Source: Burkholderia diffusa (GTDB taxonomy: Bacteria; Pseudomonadota; Gammaproteobacteria; Burkholderiales; Burkholderiaceae). From it: DNA of 64,000 bases. Location of the stretch: positions 2,542,001 to 2,606,000 of the forward strand of contig NZ_CP013363.1 in the NCBI RefSeq assembly GCF_001718315.1, given 5' to 3'. The translations under genes and the position numbers were made by a program. Positions 8,663 through 18,575 of this stretch are shown here, piece by piece. Every line of letters starts with the position of its first letter. Position 1 is the stretch's first letter. The notes beneath the pieces are model-generated. The model did not search any database. It had not been told where the DNA came from and saw only the letters and a program-made list of their open reading frames with translations.

Positions 8663-9688
8663 TCAGATCTTCATCGCGCGCCGCTGGTTGCGACGATACT
8701 GGTCGAACAGCACCGCGAGCAACAGAATTCCGCCGCGTATCAGATATTGGTAAAAAGTCGGCACGTTCAGCAGGCTCATCGCGTCCTGCACGGAGCCCAT
8801 GATCAGCACGCCGACCAGCACGCCGGAAATCGTTGCGACGCCGCCCGTCAGCGACACGCCGCCGAGCACGCATGCGGAAATCACGCCGAGCTCGAGGCCG
8901 ACGGACGTTTTCGGATCGCCGAGGCTCATCCGCGATGCAAGCATCACGCCGGCGAAGCCGGTCACGAGCCCCTGCAGCACGAACACCGCGATCTTGATGC
9001 GCATCACCGGCAGCCCGGCGAGCAGCGCGGCCTCGCCGTTGCCGCCGACGGCCAGCACGTTCTTGCCGAACACCGTCTTGCGCAACAGGAAGCCGAACAC
9101 GACGAAGCCGACGATGTTGCTCCAGATCGGATACGAAATGCCGAGGAACGACCCGCCGCCGAGATCGAAGAAGCGCTCCTCGGAGATCATCACCGCGTCG
9201 CCGTTCGACGTGATGAACGCGAGCCCGCGCACGACTTCCATCATCGCGAGCGTGACGATCAGCGAGTTGATCCGCCAGCGCGCGATCAGCACGCCGTTCA
9301 CGAGCCCGACCGCACCGCCCGCGAGCACGCCGGCCGCGATGCCGAGCACGACGCTGTGCGTCGCGGTGATCAGCGTCGACGCGACGACGCCCGAGAACGC
9401 GACGATCGACGCGACCGACAGGTCGACTTCGCCGAGCGCGAGCACGAACATCATCGTCACCGCGATCGAGCCGATCAGCGTGACCGACAGCAGCAGGCCC
9501 TGGATGTTGCGCGGCGTGAGGAAGTCCGGCACGGTCAGCGACAGCGTCGCGAACAGCACGAGAAACACCATCACGATGCCGGAGCGGTTGATCAGTTGCC
9601 ACATGCCGCCGCGCGCTCGCGCGGGCGCGGCTGCGCCCGCTGCATCCGGGGACGGGGAAGTACGTTGGGGTTGCATTGCCTGGCTCAT
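8663..9688 (-). CDS. araH: L-arabinose ABC transporter permease
   Basis: This 341-residue inner-membrane permease belongs to the RbsC/AraH/XylH class. After an Ala/Pro-rich cytoplasmic start there are about ten hydrophobic segments. The class-typical stretches ALGEVDLSVASIVAFSGV (residues 84-101) and VGGNGEAALLAGLPV are the coupling and substrate-path regions of this family. It follows the araG gene by 30 bp, and the binding protein and ATPase are directly upstream. Together they form a complete high-affinity pentose importer. D-galactose import is also possible, since the enzymes of this pathway accept it. Confidence 0.92.
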   Translation of the reverse strand: MSQAMQPQRTSPSPDAAGAAAPARARGGMWQLINRSGIVMVFLVLFATLSLTVPDFLTPRNIQGLLLSVTLIGSIAVTMMFVLALGEVDLSVASIVAFSGVVASTLITATHSVVLGIAAGVLAGGAVGLVNGVLIARWRINSLIVTLAMMEVVRGLAFITSNGDAVMISEERFFDLGGGSFLGISYPIWSNIVGFVVFGFLLRKTVFGKNVLAVGGNGEAALLAGLPVMRIKIAVFVLQGLVTGFAGVMLASRMSLGDPKTSVGLELGVISACVLGGVSLTGGVATISGVLVGVLIMGSVQDAMSLLNVPTFYQYLIRGGILLLAVLFDQYRRNQRRAMKI

Positions 9689-9718
9689 ATCGGTTGCTTT
9701 CCGTTTGACTGCGTGCCG

Positions 9719-11281
<1,563 letters not shown>

Positions 11282-11301
11282 CGCGTCGTCGCCCCGCACG
11301 C

Positions 11302-12306
11302 TCAGATGCCGAGCTCAGCGCGCACGGCCTGCCAGTTCGCGCGCGTCATCAGCTTGCCGCTCGTCTGCGTGTCGGCCGGCGGCGTCTTGCCGTTACGGAT
11401 CCAGTCGACGAGATTCTGCGTGCTGTCCTTGCCGTGGTTCGTCGAGCTGACCGCGATCGTCCCGTAGAAGCCGGTCGGCTCCTTCTTCTGGAATTCGGCG
11501 AACGCCTCGCCCGCGCCGTTGATGCCGACGCCGATCACGTCGGCCGCCGGAATGTGCAGCTGTTCGGTCGCGCGCACCGCGCCGAGCACGGTTTCCTCGT
11601 TCAGTGCGTACACCACCCACTTCTTCACGTTCGGATGGCGCGCGAGCACGGGCGCGGCCGCGCTGAAGCCGCCTTCGTCGTCGGTCGTCTTCTGCGGCGC
11701 ATCGAAGATGTTCTCCTTGCGGAAGCCGTTCGCGAGCAGCGCCTGCGTCGCGCCGTCGGTGCGCAGCTTCGCGGTCGGCAGCTCGTAGTTCGTAATGCGC
11801 AGCGCACCGACTTCCTCCGGCTTCCAGCCACGCCGCTTCATCTCGTCGGAGATCGCCTGGCCGACCTGGTTGCCGATCTTGGTCGCCGACATCCCGAGGT
11901 GCGGCACGTTCGCGAGCGGCTTGCCGGTCGAGTCGACGAGCTGGTCGTCGACCGTCACGAATTTCATGTTGTAGCGCTTCGCGCGCGCGGCGATCGCCGG
12001 CCCGAGACGCACGTCGGGTGCGCAGATCACGAAGCCCTGCGCGCCTTGCGAGCCGAGGTTGTCGATCGCGGCCAGCACCTTCTCGCCGTCCGGCGTGCCG
12101 ATCTTCACGACCGAGAAGTTCTCCTTCTGGCCCAGCGCGGACGCCGCGTTCTGCTCGTTGATGAACCACGCCTGCTCGGGCATCTTCACCAGGAAGCCGA
12201 TCTTCAACGGCGCGTCGGCGTGCGCCGCGCCCTGCATCCCGAGCGGCGCAATGCAAAGCGCGGCCAGCAGCGCGCGCAGGGTGTGTCGGCGAATCGTGCG
12301 GTTCAT
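11302..12306 (-). CDS. araF: L-arabinose-binding periplasmic protein
   Basis: This 334-residue periplasmic sugar-binding protein has a signal peptide (positively charged start, hydrophobic core LLAALCIAPLGMQ, cleavage after AHA). The mature protein matches E. coli AraF in key places: KIGFLVKMPEQAWF at the N-terminus, TPDGEKVLAAIDNL, GAQGFVICAPD, FVTVDDQLV, and the C-terminal GVGINGAGEAFAEF and TGFYGTI. The AAGGAGAC sequence just before the ATG at 12306 favours this start over an upstream in-frame ATG at 12339. It delivers L-arabinose, and probably D-galactose, to AraGH and is followed at once by araG. Confidence 0.94.
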   Translation of the reverse strand: MNRTIRRHTLRALLAALCIAPLGMQGAAHADAPLKIGFLVKMPEQAWFINEQNAASALGQKENFSVVKIGTPDGEKVLAAIDNLGSQGAQGFVICAPDVRLGPAIAARAKRYNMKFVTVDDQLVDSTGKPLANVPHLGMSATKIGNQVGQAISDEMKRRGWKPEEVGALRITNYELPTAKLRTDGATQALLANGFRKENIFDAPQKTTDDEGGFSAAAPVLARHPNVKKWVVYALNEETVLGAVRATEQLHIPAADVIGVGINGAGEAFAEFQKKEPTGFYGTIAVSSTNHGKDSTQNLVDWIRNGKTPPADTQTSGKLMTRANWQAVRAELGI

Positions 12307-12387
12307 GCGGTGTCTCCTTGTATTGGCTTGGGTCTTCAACTACCGTCGTGCGCGGACGCGCTCGCGATCGAGCGCGACCGCATGGTG

Positions 12388-13317
12388 TCAGCGGCCGAAC
12401 GCGTCGGTCCCGACGCGCCGCCCGAACAGAAACGCATCGGCGACGAGCCGCAACGGCCGCACGTCGACGTCGCTTTCGCCGCGCGCGATCAGCGCGCGGA
12501 ACTGCGCATACAGCGCCGGATACTCGCGCTGCGGCCCGATCTCGACCGGCTCGCCGCCGATCGACAATTGCGCGCCGCCGCGGCTGATCGCGAGCACGCC
12601 GTCCGACGTGTCGACCGCGATCTCCCACTGCTCGACGGGGCCGTGCCGCCAGTCGAATTCCGCGCGCACGGGCACGCCGTTCGTATCGGCGCAATCAAGT
12701 TCGGCCGCGATCGGCATCTGCGCGTCGCTCGGCACGTAGAGCGTCGCCTCGCGCAGCACGAGCTCGCGCGGCAGGATCCGCGTGACGATCGACAACGCGT
12801 TGATGCCGGGATCGAACACGCCGAGGCCGCCCGGCTCCCAGATCCATTGCTGGCCCGGATGCCAACGCCGCACGTCTTCCTTCCAGCGCACCTGCACCGC
12901 GCGGATGGTGCGCGACGCGAGCCACGCGCGCGCCGGCTCCACCGCGCTCGCGCAGCGCGAATGCCAGGTCGCGAACAGCGTGAGGCCGCGTTCGCGCGCG
13001 AGCGCGTCGAGCGCGGCCACTTCGCCGAGCGTCGCGCCCGGCGGCTTCTCGAGCATCACGTGCTTGCCGGCCTCGAGCGCGGCGCGCGCCTGCGCGTAGC
13101 GCACCTGCGGCGGCGCGCACAGCGACACCGCGTCGAGGTCGCGCTCGGCGGCAAGCAGCGCGTGCAGGTCCTGATAGTTGCGCACGCCGTTGACTTCCGC
13201 ATGACGGCTCGCGCATGCGGTCAGCACGAAACCCGGTTCGGCGGCGATCGCCGGCAGGTGCTGGTCGCGCGCGATCTTGCCGATTCCGATCACGCCCAGC
13301 GAAATCACGTCGCTCAT
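12388..13317 (-). CDS. araA: L-arabinose / D-galactose 1-dehydrogenase (Gfo/Idh/MocA family)
   Basis: This 309-residue NAD(P)-dependent enzyme oxidises L-arabinose (and D-galactose) at C1 to the lactone, the first step of the non-phosphorylative pathway. The N-terminal Rossmann motif LGVIGIGKIARDQHLPAI (residues 7-24) and the family catalytic motif EKPPG (Lys95-Pro97 region) are visible. The strings CAPPQVRYAQARAALEAGKH, WHPGQQWIWEPGG and GVFDPGINALSIVTR correspond to the characterised Azospirillum brasilense AraA, which has the same length. The symbol follows that organism and is unrelated to the E. coli isomerase. It lies between araD and araF. Confidence 0.95.
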   Translation of the reverse strand: MSDVISLGVIGIGKIARDQHLPAIAAEPGFVLTACASRHAEVNGVRNYQDLHALLAAERDLDAVSLCAPPQVRYAQARAALEAGKHVMLEKPPGATLGEVAALDALARERGLTLFATWHSRCASAVEPARAWLASRTIRAVQVRWKEDVRRWHPGQQWIWEPGGLGVFDPGINALSIVTRILPRELVLREATLYVPSDAQMPIAAELDCADTNGVPVRAEFDWRHGPVEQWEIAVDTSDGVLAISRGGAQLSIGGEPVEIGPQREYPALYAQFRALIARGESDVDVRPLRLVADAFLFGRRVGTDAFGR

Positions 13318-13341
13318 CTGCGTTTCTCCTTCGCCACTTGC

Positions 13342-14271
13342 TCAGCGCGCCCAGCGCAGCACGAGCGGATCGAGCCGGCGCGCGATCGCGAGCAGCTCCG
13401 CGCGCGTGTCCGGATGCAGTTCCGGCATCGGATGCCGCGGCCGCTCGCACGCAATCACGCCGCCTTCGCGCATCAGCGCCTTCGCGGTGAGGATCCCGGA
13501 CTGGCGGTTCTCGTGATTGATCAGCGGCAGCCATGTCTGGTAGCGCGCGAACGCATCGTCGTGCCGCCCTTCGCGGAAGGCTTCGAGAATCGGCCGGATG
13601 CCGTCCGGAAACCCGCCGCCCGTCATCGCGCCGGTCGCGCCGGCGTGCAGGTCGGCGAGCAGCGTGATCGCTTCCTCGCCGTCCCACGGCCCTTCGATCG
13701 CGTCGCCGCCGAGCCGGATCAGCTCGCGCAGCTTGTTCGCGGCGCCGGGCGTCTCGATCTTGAAGTACGCGACCTGCTCGATCTCGCGCGCCATCCGCGC
13801 AAGGAACGGCGCCGACAGCGCGGTGCCGCTCGCCGGTGCATCCTGGATCATGATCGGGATGTCGATCGCGTCCGACACACGCGCGAAGAAGTCGAAGATC
13901 TGCGCTTCGGGCACGCGGAACGTCGCGCCGTGATACGGCGGCATCGCCATCACCATCGCCGCGCCGAGCTGCTGCGCGCGCAGGCTGCGCGCCGCGCACA
14001 CCTGCGTGCTGTAGTGCGACGTCGTGACGATCACCGGCACGCGGCCGGCCACGTGTTCGAGGATTGTGCGCGTGAGCACGTCGCGTTCGTCGTCGGTGAT
14101 CGCGAATTGCTCGGAAAAGTTCGCGAGAATGCACAGCCCGTCCGAGCCCGCGTCGATCATGAAATCGACCGCGCGCTTCTGGCTCGGGAGGTCCAGTTCG
14201 CCGGTGTCGGAAAACGTCGTCGGGACGACGGGGAAGATGCCGCGATAGCGCGGCGTGCTGCTCGATGTCAT
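13342..14271 (-). CDS. araD: L-2-keto-3-deoxyarabonate dehydratase (DHDPS/NAL family)
   Basis: This 309-residue (beta/alpha)8 class I enzyme converts L-2-keto-3-deoxyarabonate to 2-oxoglutarate semialdehyde through a Schiff-base lysine. The pathway therefore feeds the TCA cycle without an aldolase step. The Schiff-base Lys is in the segment EQVAYFKIETPG near residue 171, and the N-terminal family stretch is FPVVPTTFSDTGELD. The partner loop is LCILANFSEQFAITDDERD. Length and motifs equal Azospirillum AraD. It sits 24 bp before the 1-dehydrogenase gene. The next enzyme, 2-oxoglutarate semialdehyde dehydrogenase, is not in this window. Confidence 0.93.
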   Translation of the reverse strand: MTSSSTPRYRGIFPVVPTTFSDTGELDLPSQKRAVDFMIDAGSDGLCILANFSEQFAITDDERDVLTRTILEHVAGRVPVIVTTSHYSTQVCAARSLRAQQLGAAMVMAMPPYHGATFRVPEAQIFDFFARVSDAIDIPIMIQDAPASGTALSAPFLARMAREIEQVAYFKIETPGAANKLRELIRLGGDAIEGPWDGEEAITLLADLHAGATGAMTGGGFPDGIRPILEAFREGRHDDAFARYQTWLPLINHENRQSGILTAKALMREGGVIACERPRHPMPELHPDTRAELLAIARRLDPLVLRWAR

Positions 14272-14372
14272 GGTCGGGTCCTGCGTCGGCCTCGAGGCGA
14301 GGCCATCAAGCGTTCACGATTTCACTCACCACTTCGCGTTACGCGAGCCGCCGCCCGCGCCCCGTCTGCCGC

Positions 14373-16124
14373 TCAATGCGAATGACTCGGCACGTCGGCG
14401 CCGCGCATGCCGACCAGGAAGTCGAGGTCGCACCCCTCGTCGGCCTGCAGCACGTGATCGATGTACAGCCGCGCGTAGCCGCCCTTGCCGAGCTGTCCGG
14501 CCACGCCGGGCGACGCGGTGGGATCGACGTCCGACAGGCGGCGCTGCAGTTCGTCATCCGTAATGTCCAGGTGCAGCGTGCCGGCCTCGCAGTCGAGTTC
14601 GATCCAGTCGCCGTTGCGCACGGCGGCCAGCGGCCCGCCCGCGGCGGCTTCCGGCGCGACGTGCAGCACGACCGTGCCGTAAGCCGTGCCGCTCATCCGC
14701 GCATCCGAGATCCGCACCATGTCCTTCACGCCTTGACGCAGCAGCTTCGGCGGCAGGCCCATGTTGCCGACCTCGGCCATCCCCGGATACCCGCGCGGTC
14801 CGCAGTTCTTCAGCACCAGCACCGAGCTGGCATCGACGTCGAGCGCTTCGTCGTTGATGGTCGCCTTGTAGTGATCGAGGTTCTCGAACACCACCGCGCG
14901 GCCGCGATGCTTCAGCAGCTCGGGGCTCGCCGCCGACGGCTTCAGCACCGCACCGCGCGGCGCGAGATTGCCGCGCAGGATGCAGATGCCGCCGTCCGCG
15001 ATCAACGGCCGATCGAGCGGGCGAATCACTTCGTCGTCGTAGTTCGGCGCTTCGCGCACGTTGTCCCACAGCGACTTGCCGTTGACCGTCAGGGCATCCG
15101 GGTGCGGCAGCAGCCCGCCTTCGCCGAGCCGGCGCAGCACGGCCGGCAGCCCGCCCGCGTAATAGAACTCCTCCATCAGGAAGCGCCCCGACGGCATCAG
15201 GTCGACGATCGTCGGCGTGTCGCGGCCGATGCGCATCCAGTCCTCGAGCTCGAGCGGCACGCCGATGCGGCCCGCGATCGCCTTCAGGTGGATCACCGCA
15301 TTGGTCGAGCCGCCGATTGCCGCATTCGCGCGGATCGCATTCTCGAATGCGGCGCGCGTCAGGATCTTCGACAGCACGAGCCCTTCGAGCGCCATCTCGA
15401 CGATGCGGATGCCCGACATGTGCGCGAGCACGTAGCGACGCGAATCGACAGCCGGAATCGCCGCGTTGTGCGGCAGCGCGACGCCGAGCGCCTCGGCCAT
15501 GCACGCCATCGTCGACGCCGTGCCCATCGTGTTGCAGGTGCCGGCCGAGCGCGACATGCCGGCTTCCGCCGACAGGAAATGGTGCAGGTCGATCTCGCCC
15601 GCCTTCAGCGATTCATGCAACTGCCACACGGCCGTGCCCGAGCCGATATTCTTGCCCTCGAGCTTGCCGTTCAGCATCGGCCCGCCCGACACGACGATCG
15701 CCGGCACGTCGCAACTCGCCGCGCCCATCAGCAGCGCCGGGGTCGTCTTGTCGCAGCCGGCGAGCAGCACGACCGCGTCGATCGGGTTGCCGCGGATCGC
15801 TTCCTCGACGTCCATCGACGCCAGGTTGCGCGTGAGCATCGCCGACGGCCGCAGGTTCGATTCGCCGTTCGAGAACACCGGGAACTCGACCGGGAAGCCG
15901 CCCGCTTCGAAGATCCCGCGCTTCACGTGCTCGGCGAGCTTGCGGAAGTGCGCGTTGCACGGCGTCAGTTCGGACCACGTGTTGCAGATGCCGATGATCG
16001 GCCGGCCGTCGAACTCGTGATCGGGAATCCCCTGGTTCTTCATCCAGCTCCGGTACATGAAGCCGTTCTTGTCGTTCGTGCCGAACCATTGGGTGGAGCG
16101 CAGCCTGGGTTTTGTTGCCGACAT
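14373..16124 (-). CDS. araC: L-arabonate dehydratase (IlvD/Edd family)
   Basis: This 583-residue Fe-S dehydratase removes water from L-arabonate to give L-2-keto-3-deoxyarabonate. It is the first gene of the operon. IlvD/Edd signatures with cluster-binding cysteines are visible: GICNTWSELTPCN (residues 45-57), LLAGCDKTTPALLMG (about 122-136) and SAGTCNTMGTASTM (about 193-206). The sequence near the C-terminus, GYPGMAEVGNMGLP and RMSGTAYGTVVLHV, is diagnostic of sugar-acid dehydratases rather than dihydroxy-acid dehydratase. The length equals Azospirillum AraC. The name here is the enzyme, not the E. coli regulator. A LysR gene is divergent, 114 bp away. Confidence 0.95.
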   Translation of the reverse strand: MSATKPRLRSTQWFGTNDKNGFMYRSWMKNQGIPDHEFDGRPIIGICNTWSELTPCNAHFRKLAEHVKRGIFEAGGFPVEFPVFSNGESNLRPSAMLTRNLASMDVEEAIRGNPIDAVVLLAGCDKTTPALLMGAASCDVPAIVVSGGPMLNGKLEGKNIGSGTAVWQLHESLKAGEIDLHHFLSAEAGMSRSAGTCNTMGTASTMACMAEALGVALPHNAAIPAVDSRRYVLAHMSGIRIVEMALEGLVLSKILTRAAFENAIRANAAIGGSTNAVIHLKAIAGRIGVPLELEDWMRIGRDTPTIVDLMPSGRFLMEEFYYAGGLPAVLRRLGEGGLLPHPDALTVNGKSLWDNVREAPNYDDEVIRPLDRPLIADGGICILRGNLAPRGAVLKPSAASPELLKHRGRAVVFENLDHYKATINDEALDVDASSVLVLKNCGPRGYPGMAEVGNMGLPPKLLRQGVKDMVRISDARMSGTAYGTVVLHVAPEAAAGGPLAAVRNGDWIELDCEAGTLHLDITDDELQRRLSDVDPTASPGVAGQLGKGGYARLYIDHVLQADEGCDLDFLVGMRGADVPSHSH

Positions 16125-16203
16125 CGTCAGTCCTGTGGTGACGGGATACCGGCGCAGTCTAGGCAGAATTTTGATAACTCGCTAATGACGTTTTAGGCGA
16201 TTA

Positions 16204-16223
16204 CGATATCGATTCCGATATCG
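16204..16223. promoter_or_regulatory. Tandem CGATATCG palindromes in the araC / lysR divergent promoter
   Basis: Two copies of the 8-bp palindrome CGATATCG, at 16204-16211 and 16216-16223, are spaced 12 bp centre to centre, just before the lysR start and about 80 bp before the dehydratase start. An arrangement about one helical turn apart on the shared promoter fits a LysR tetramer site. This is inference; the canonical T-N11-A signature is not clear. Confidence 0.55.
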
Positions 16224-16238
16224 ATATAAACCCGTACG

Positions 16239-17189
16239 ATGCAAGAAGCCAGCCCGTGGGGAAACCGCAGCCGCCTGAAGACCCGCCAGCTCCTGCTGGT
16301 CGTCGCGCTCGCCGACGAAGGCAGCATTCACCGCGCGGCGGCCGCGCTGAACATGACGCAGCCGGCCGCGTCGAAGCTGTTGCGCGAGCTCGAGGAATCG
16401 ATCGGCGCGGTGCTGTTCGAGCGGCTGCCGCGCGGGATGCGGCCGACGCTGTATGGCGACGCGCTGATCCGCCACGCGCGCGCGGCGCTCGGCAGCCTCG
16501 ACCAGGCGCGCGAGGAACTCGCCGCGCTGAAGGCCGGCCATCTCGGGCACGTGGCGGTAGGCGCGATCACGTCGCCGGGGCTGCGGCTCGTGCCGCCGGC
16601 CGTCGCCGCCGTGAAGGGGACGCATGCGAACGTGCGCGTGTCGGTGTCGATCGACACGAGCAACGCTCTGCTAGAACATCTCGCACAGGACAAGCTCGAC
16701 ATCGTGCTCGGCCGGCTGTCCGCCGAACACGACAAGTTGCACCTGCGTTACGAGCCGCTGACCGGCGAGCCGGTGGCCGCGGTCGTGCGGCCCGGCCATC
16801 CGCTGCTCGCACAGGCGCCGCTGTCGCTCGCCGACGTGCAGCGTGCCGCATGGGTCATGCCGCCGGCCGGCAGCGTGCTGCGCCATCGCTTCGAGCTCGT
16901 GTTCCAGCGCGCGAGCCTCGCGCCGCCCGCGAATGTGGTTGAAACGGCCGCGCTGCTGTTCATCACGCAGCTGATCGAGCAGAGCGACATGATCGCGGTG
17001 CTCGCGGAGGACGTCGCGCTGTACTACGCGCGACACGGGATCGTGTCGGTGCTGCCGCTGGAGATGGACTGCCGGATGGACGATTTCGGGATCATCACGC
17101 GCACCGACCGGCTGCATTCGCCGGCTGTCGAGGTGATGGCGGACGCGATTCGGGCGGCGGCGCGGGAGGTGTATGGGATCGTGTTGTAA
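16239..17189 (+). CDS. LysR-family regulator of the arabinose/galactose operon
   Basis: This 316-residue LysR-type regulator has an N-terminal winged helix (TRQLLLVVALADEGSIHRAAAALNMTQPAASKLLRELEE is the usual helix-turn-helix region, here residues about 16-54). A linker leads to a substrate-binding domain from about residue 95 (GHLGHVAVGAITSPG). It resembles the GbpR/GalR group that controls sugar-binding-protein operons in Azospirillum and Agrobacterium. It is transcribed divergently from the dehydratase gene and shares a short promoter region containing two CGATATCG boxes. It probably activates the operon in response to L-arabinose, D-galactose or D-fucose. The effector is inferred. Confidence 0.92.
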   Translation: MQEASPWGNRSRLKTRQLLLVVALADEGSIHRAAAALNMTQPAASKLLRELEESIGAVLFERLPRGMRPTLYGDALIRHARAALGSLDQAREELAALKAGHLGHVAVGAITSPGLRLVPPAVAAVKGTHANVRVSVSIDTSNALLEHLAQDKLDIVLGRLSAEHDKLHLRYEPLTGEPVAAVVRPGHPLLAQAPLSLADVQRAAWVMPPAGSVLRHRFELVFQRASLAPPANVVETAALLFITQLIEQSDMIAVLAEDVALYYARHGIVSVLPLEMDCRMDDFGIITRTDRLHSPAVEVMADAIRAAAREVYGIVL

Positions 17190-17232
17190 CGCGGCGCGGC
17201 CCCGTTTCGTCCGGCCTGCTCCATGACTGGCA

Positions 17233-17709
17233 TCACACCGCAGCAAACTCGATCACCGGTTCGCACCGGACCGGGAAATTCACCGAATTCGCCACATAGC
17301 ACTTCGCATGCGCGTCGTGATGCAGCCGCTCGGCCAGCGCGCGATCGTCGCCCGCGCGGATCGTCACGCGCGGATGCAGCACGATTTCGGTGAAGCGCCC
17401 CGGCTCGGGATTGTCGAGCATAGTCCCTTCGGCGTCGTCGACATACGCGAGCACGCGCACGCCCGCATCCGCACACAGATGCAGATACCAGAGCTTGTGG
17501 CACGCCGATACCGAAGCCAGCAGCAGGTCTTCCGGATTCCACCGCGCCGCGTCGCCGCGAAACGCCGCATCCGACGAGCCGGGAATGTCCGGCTTCGAAC
17601 CCGCCCGGATCACGTGATCGCGGCCGTATTCGCGATACCCCGACGTGCCGGTGCCCCGGTTACCGGTCCACTCCACTGCCACGCGGTATTTATGTTCGCC
17701 ATGCGCCAT
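17233..17709 (-). CDS. OsmC-family thiol-dependent peroxide reductase-like protein
   Basis: This 158-residue cytoplasmic protein belongs to the OsmC/Ohr fold. After a short beta region it has the family helix PEDLLLASVSACHKLWYLHLC with Cys70, and the second conserved cysteine region AHAKCYVANSVNFPV (Cys137). In OsmC proteins a Cys pair reduces organic hydroperoxides; Cys70 and Cys137 occupy the expected positions. The ATG at 17709 is chosen because the upstream in-frame extension runs into the divergent GntR gene. It lies head to head with the GntR regulator (95 bp apart). The palindrome TGGTATACCA in between suggests that the regulator controls it. The substrate is unknown. Confidence 0.88.
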   Translation of the reverse strand: MAHGEHKYRVAVEWTGNRGTGTSGYREYGRDHVIRAGSKPDIPGSSDAAFRGDAARWNPEDLLLASVSACHKLWYLHLCADAGVRVLAYVDDAEGTMLDNPEPGRFTEIVLHPRVTIRAGDDRALAERLHHDAHAKCYVANSVNFPVRCEPVIEFAAV

Positions 17710-17766
17710 CTCGCTCTCCTTCGATATCGGAACGTGAGGCCGCCATTGTGGCACCGGAATGTCGTT

Positions 17767-17776
17767 TGGTATACCA
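17767..17776. promoter_or_regulatory. GntR-type operator between osmC-like gene and gntR
   Basis: The perfect palindrome TGGTATACCA (17767-17776) matches the GTAT-ATAC core recognised by FCD-domain GntR regulators. It lies between the two divergent genes, 28 bp before the preferred GntR start at 17804. A start at 17759 would place this site inside the coding region, which argues against that start. Confidence 0.6.
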
Positions 17777-17803
17777 TTATTCCAAACTGAGGAACGCGAA
17801 GGG

Positions 17804-18445
17804 ATGGAAGCCAGACTCGATTCCACGGCGGACGCCGTGGCCGCATCGTTGCGGGAGATGATCATCAACGGCGAGTTGCAGGCAGGCGAGCGGCTCGTCG
17901 AGCGCGATCTCGCCGAGCGTTTCGGGATCAGCCGGATTCCGATGCGCGAAGCGATCCAGCGCCTTGAACGCGAAGGACTGCTGGACATCTTCCGCAATCG
18001 CGGCGCGGTCGTGCGGATGCTGAGCGCGTCCGACGTGCAGGAAATCTACGACATGCGCACGCTGCTCGAAGGCGATGCGATCTACCGCAGCGTGAAGCGG
18101 CTCGACGGCGAGACGCTCGTCCGCGCCGAACTCGTGCACCGGCTGCTCGGCGAATCGAACGTGCCGCGCCGGCAAGGCGAGCTGAATCGCGAATTCCATG
18201 CGCTGTTGTATTCGTGTTGCGGCAATGAGCGGCAATTGAAGGCGATCGCGGAATTGCGCAGCCAGGTCGAACGATATGAGCGCCTGCAGGCCACGCTGCT
18301 CGCGGACACACCGTCGTTCCAGATCGAGCATGAGGAAATCCTGCAAGCGTGCCGCGACCGCAATGCACGCGGCGCCCGCGCGATGACGGTCGCGCATCTC
18401 GATTCGGCCCGGCGCATCGTGATGCGGCTCGTCGAAGGCGAATGA
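17804..18445 (+). CDS. GntR-family (FCD domain) transcriptional regulator
   Basis: This 213-residue regulator has the GntR winged helix at residues about 8-68 (LREMIINGELQAGERLVERDLAERFGISRIPMREAIQRLEREGL region). An all-helical FCD ligand domain follows (YDMRTLLEGDAIY, ELNREFHALLYSCCGN, with the His of REFH and of AHLDSARR as probable metal ligands). The start MEARLDS (17804) is preferred over one 45 bp upstream, because the longer form would overlap a GntR-type palindrome. It is divergent from the OsmC-like gene and convergent with the lacI gene. Its effector is unknown; autoregulation and control of the OsmC-like gene are inferred. Confidence 0.9.
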   Translation: MEARLDSTADAVAASLREMIINGELQAGERLVERDLAERFGISRIPMREAIQRLEREGLLDIFRNRGAVVRMLSASDVQEIYDMRTLLEGDAIYRSVKRLDGETLVRAELVHRLLGESNVPRRQGELNREFHALLYSCCGNERQLKAIAELRSQVERYERLQATLLADTPSFQIEHEEILQACRDRNARGARAMTVAHLDSARRIVMRLVEGE

Positions 18446-18575
18446 CGCAGACGGACGATGCGACCCGCCTCGTCATGTCACCCATCGGCCGGCGAACCAT
18501 CCCCCGTTTGCAGCTTGCGGGTCTCGCCCGAGCGCTTGCGAAACGCGCGACACGCATCGCGACCGCACGCGACGT

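Noticed and set aside
17759..17803. Upstream start for the GntR regulator
   Set aside because: It would place the regulator's likely operator TGGTATACCA inside the coding region, and MEARLDS is a better N-terminus.
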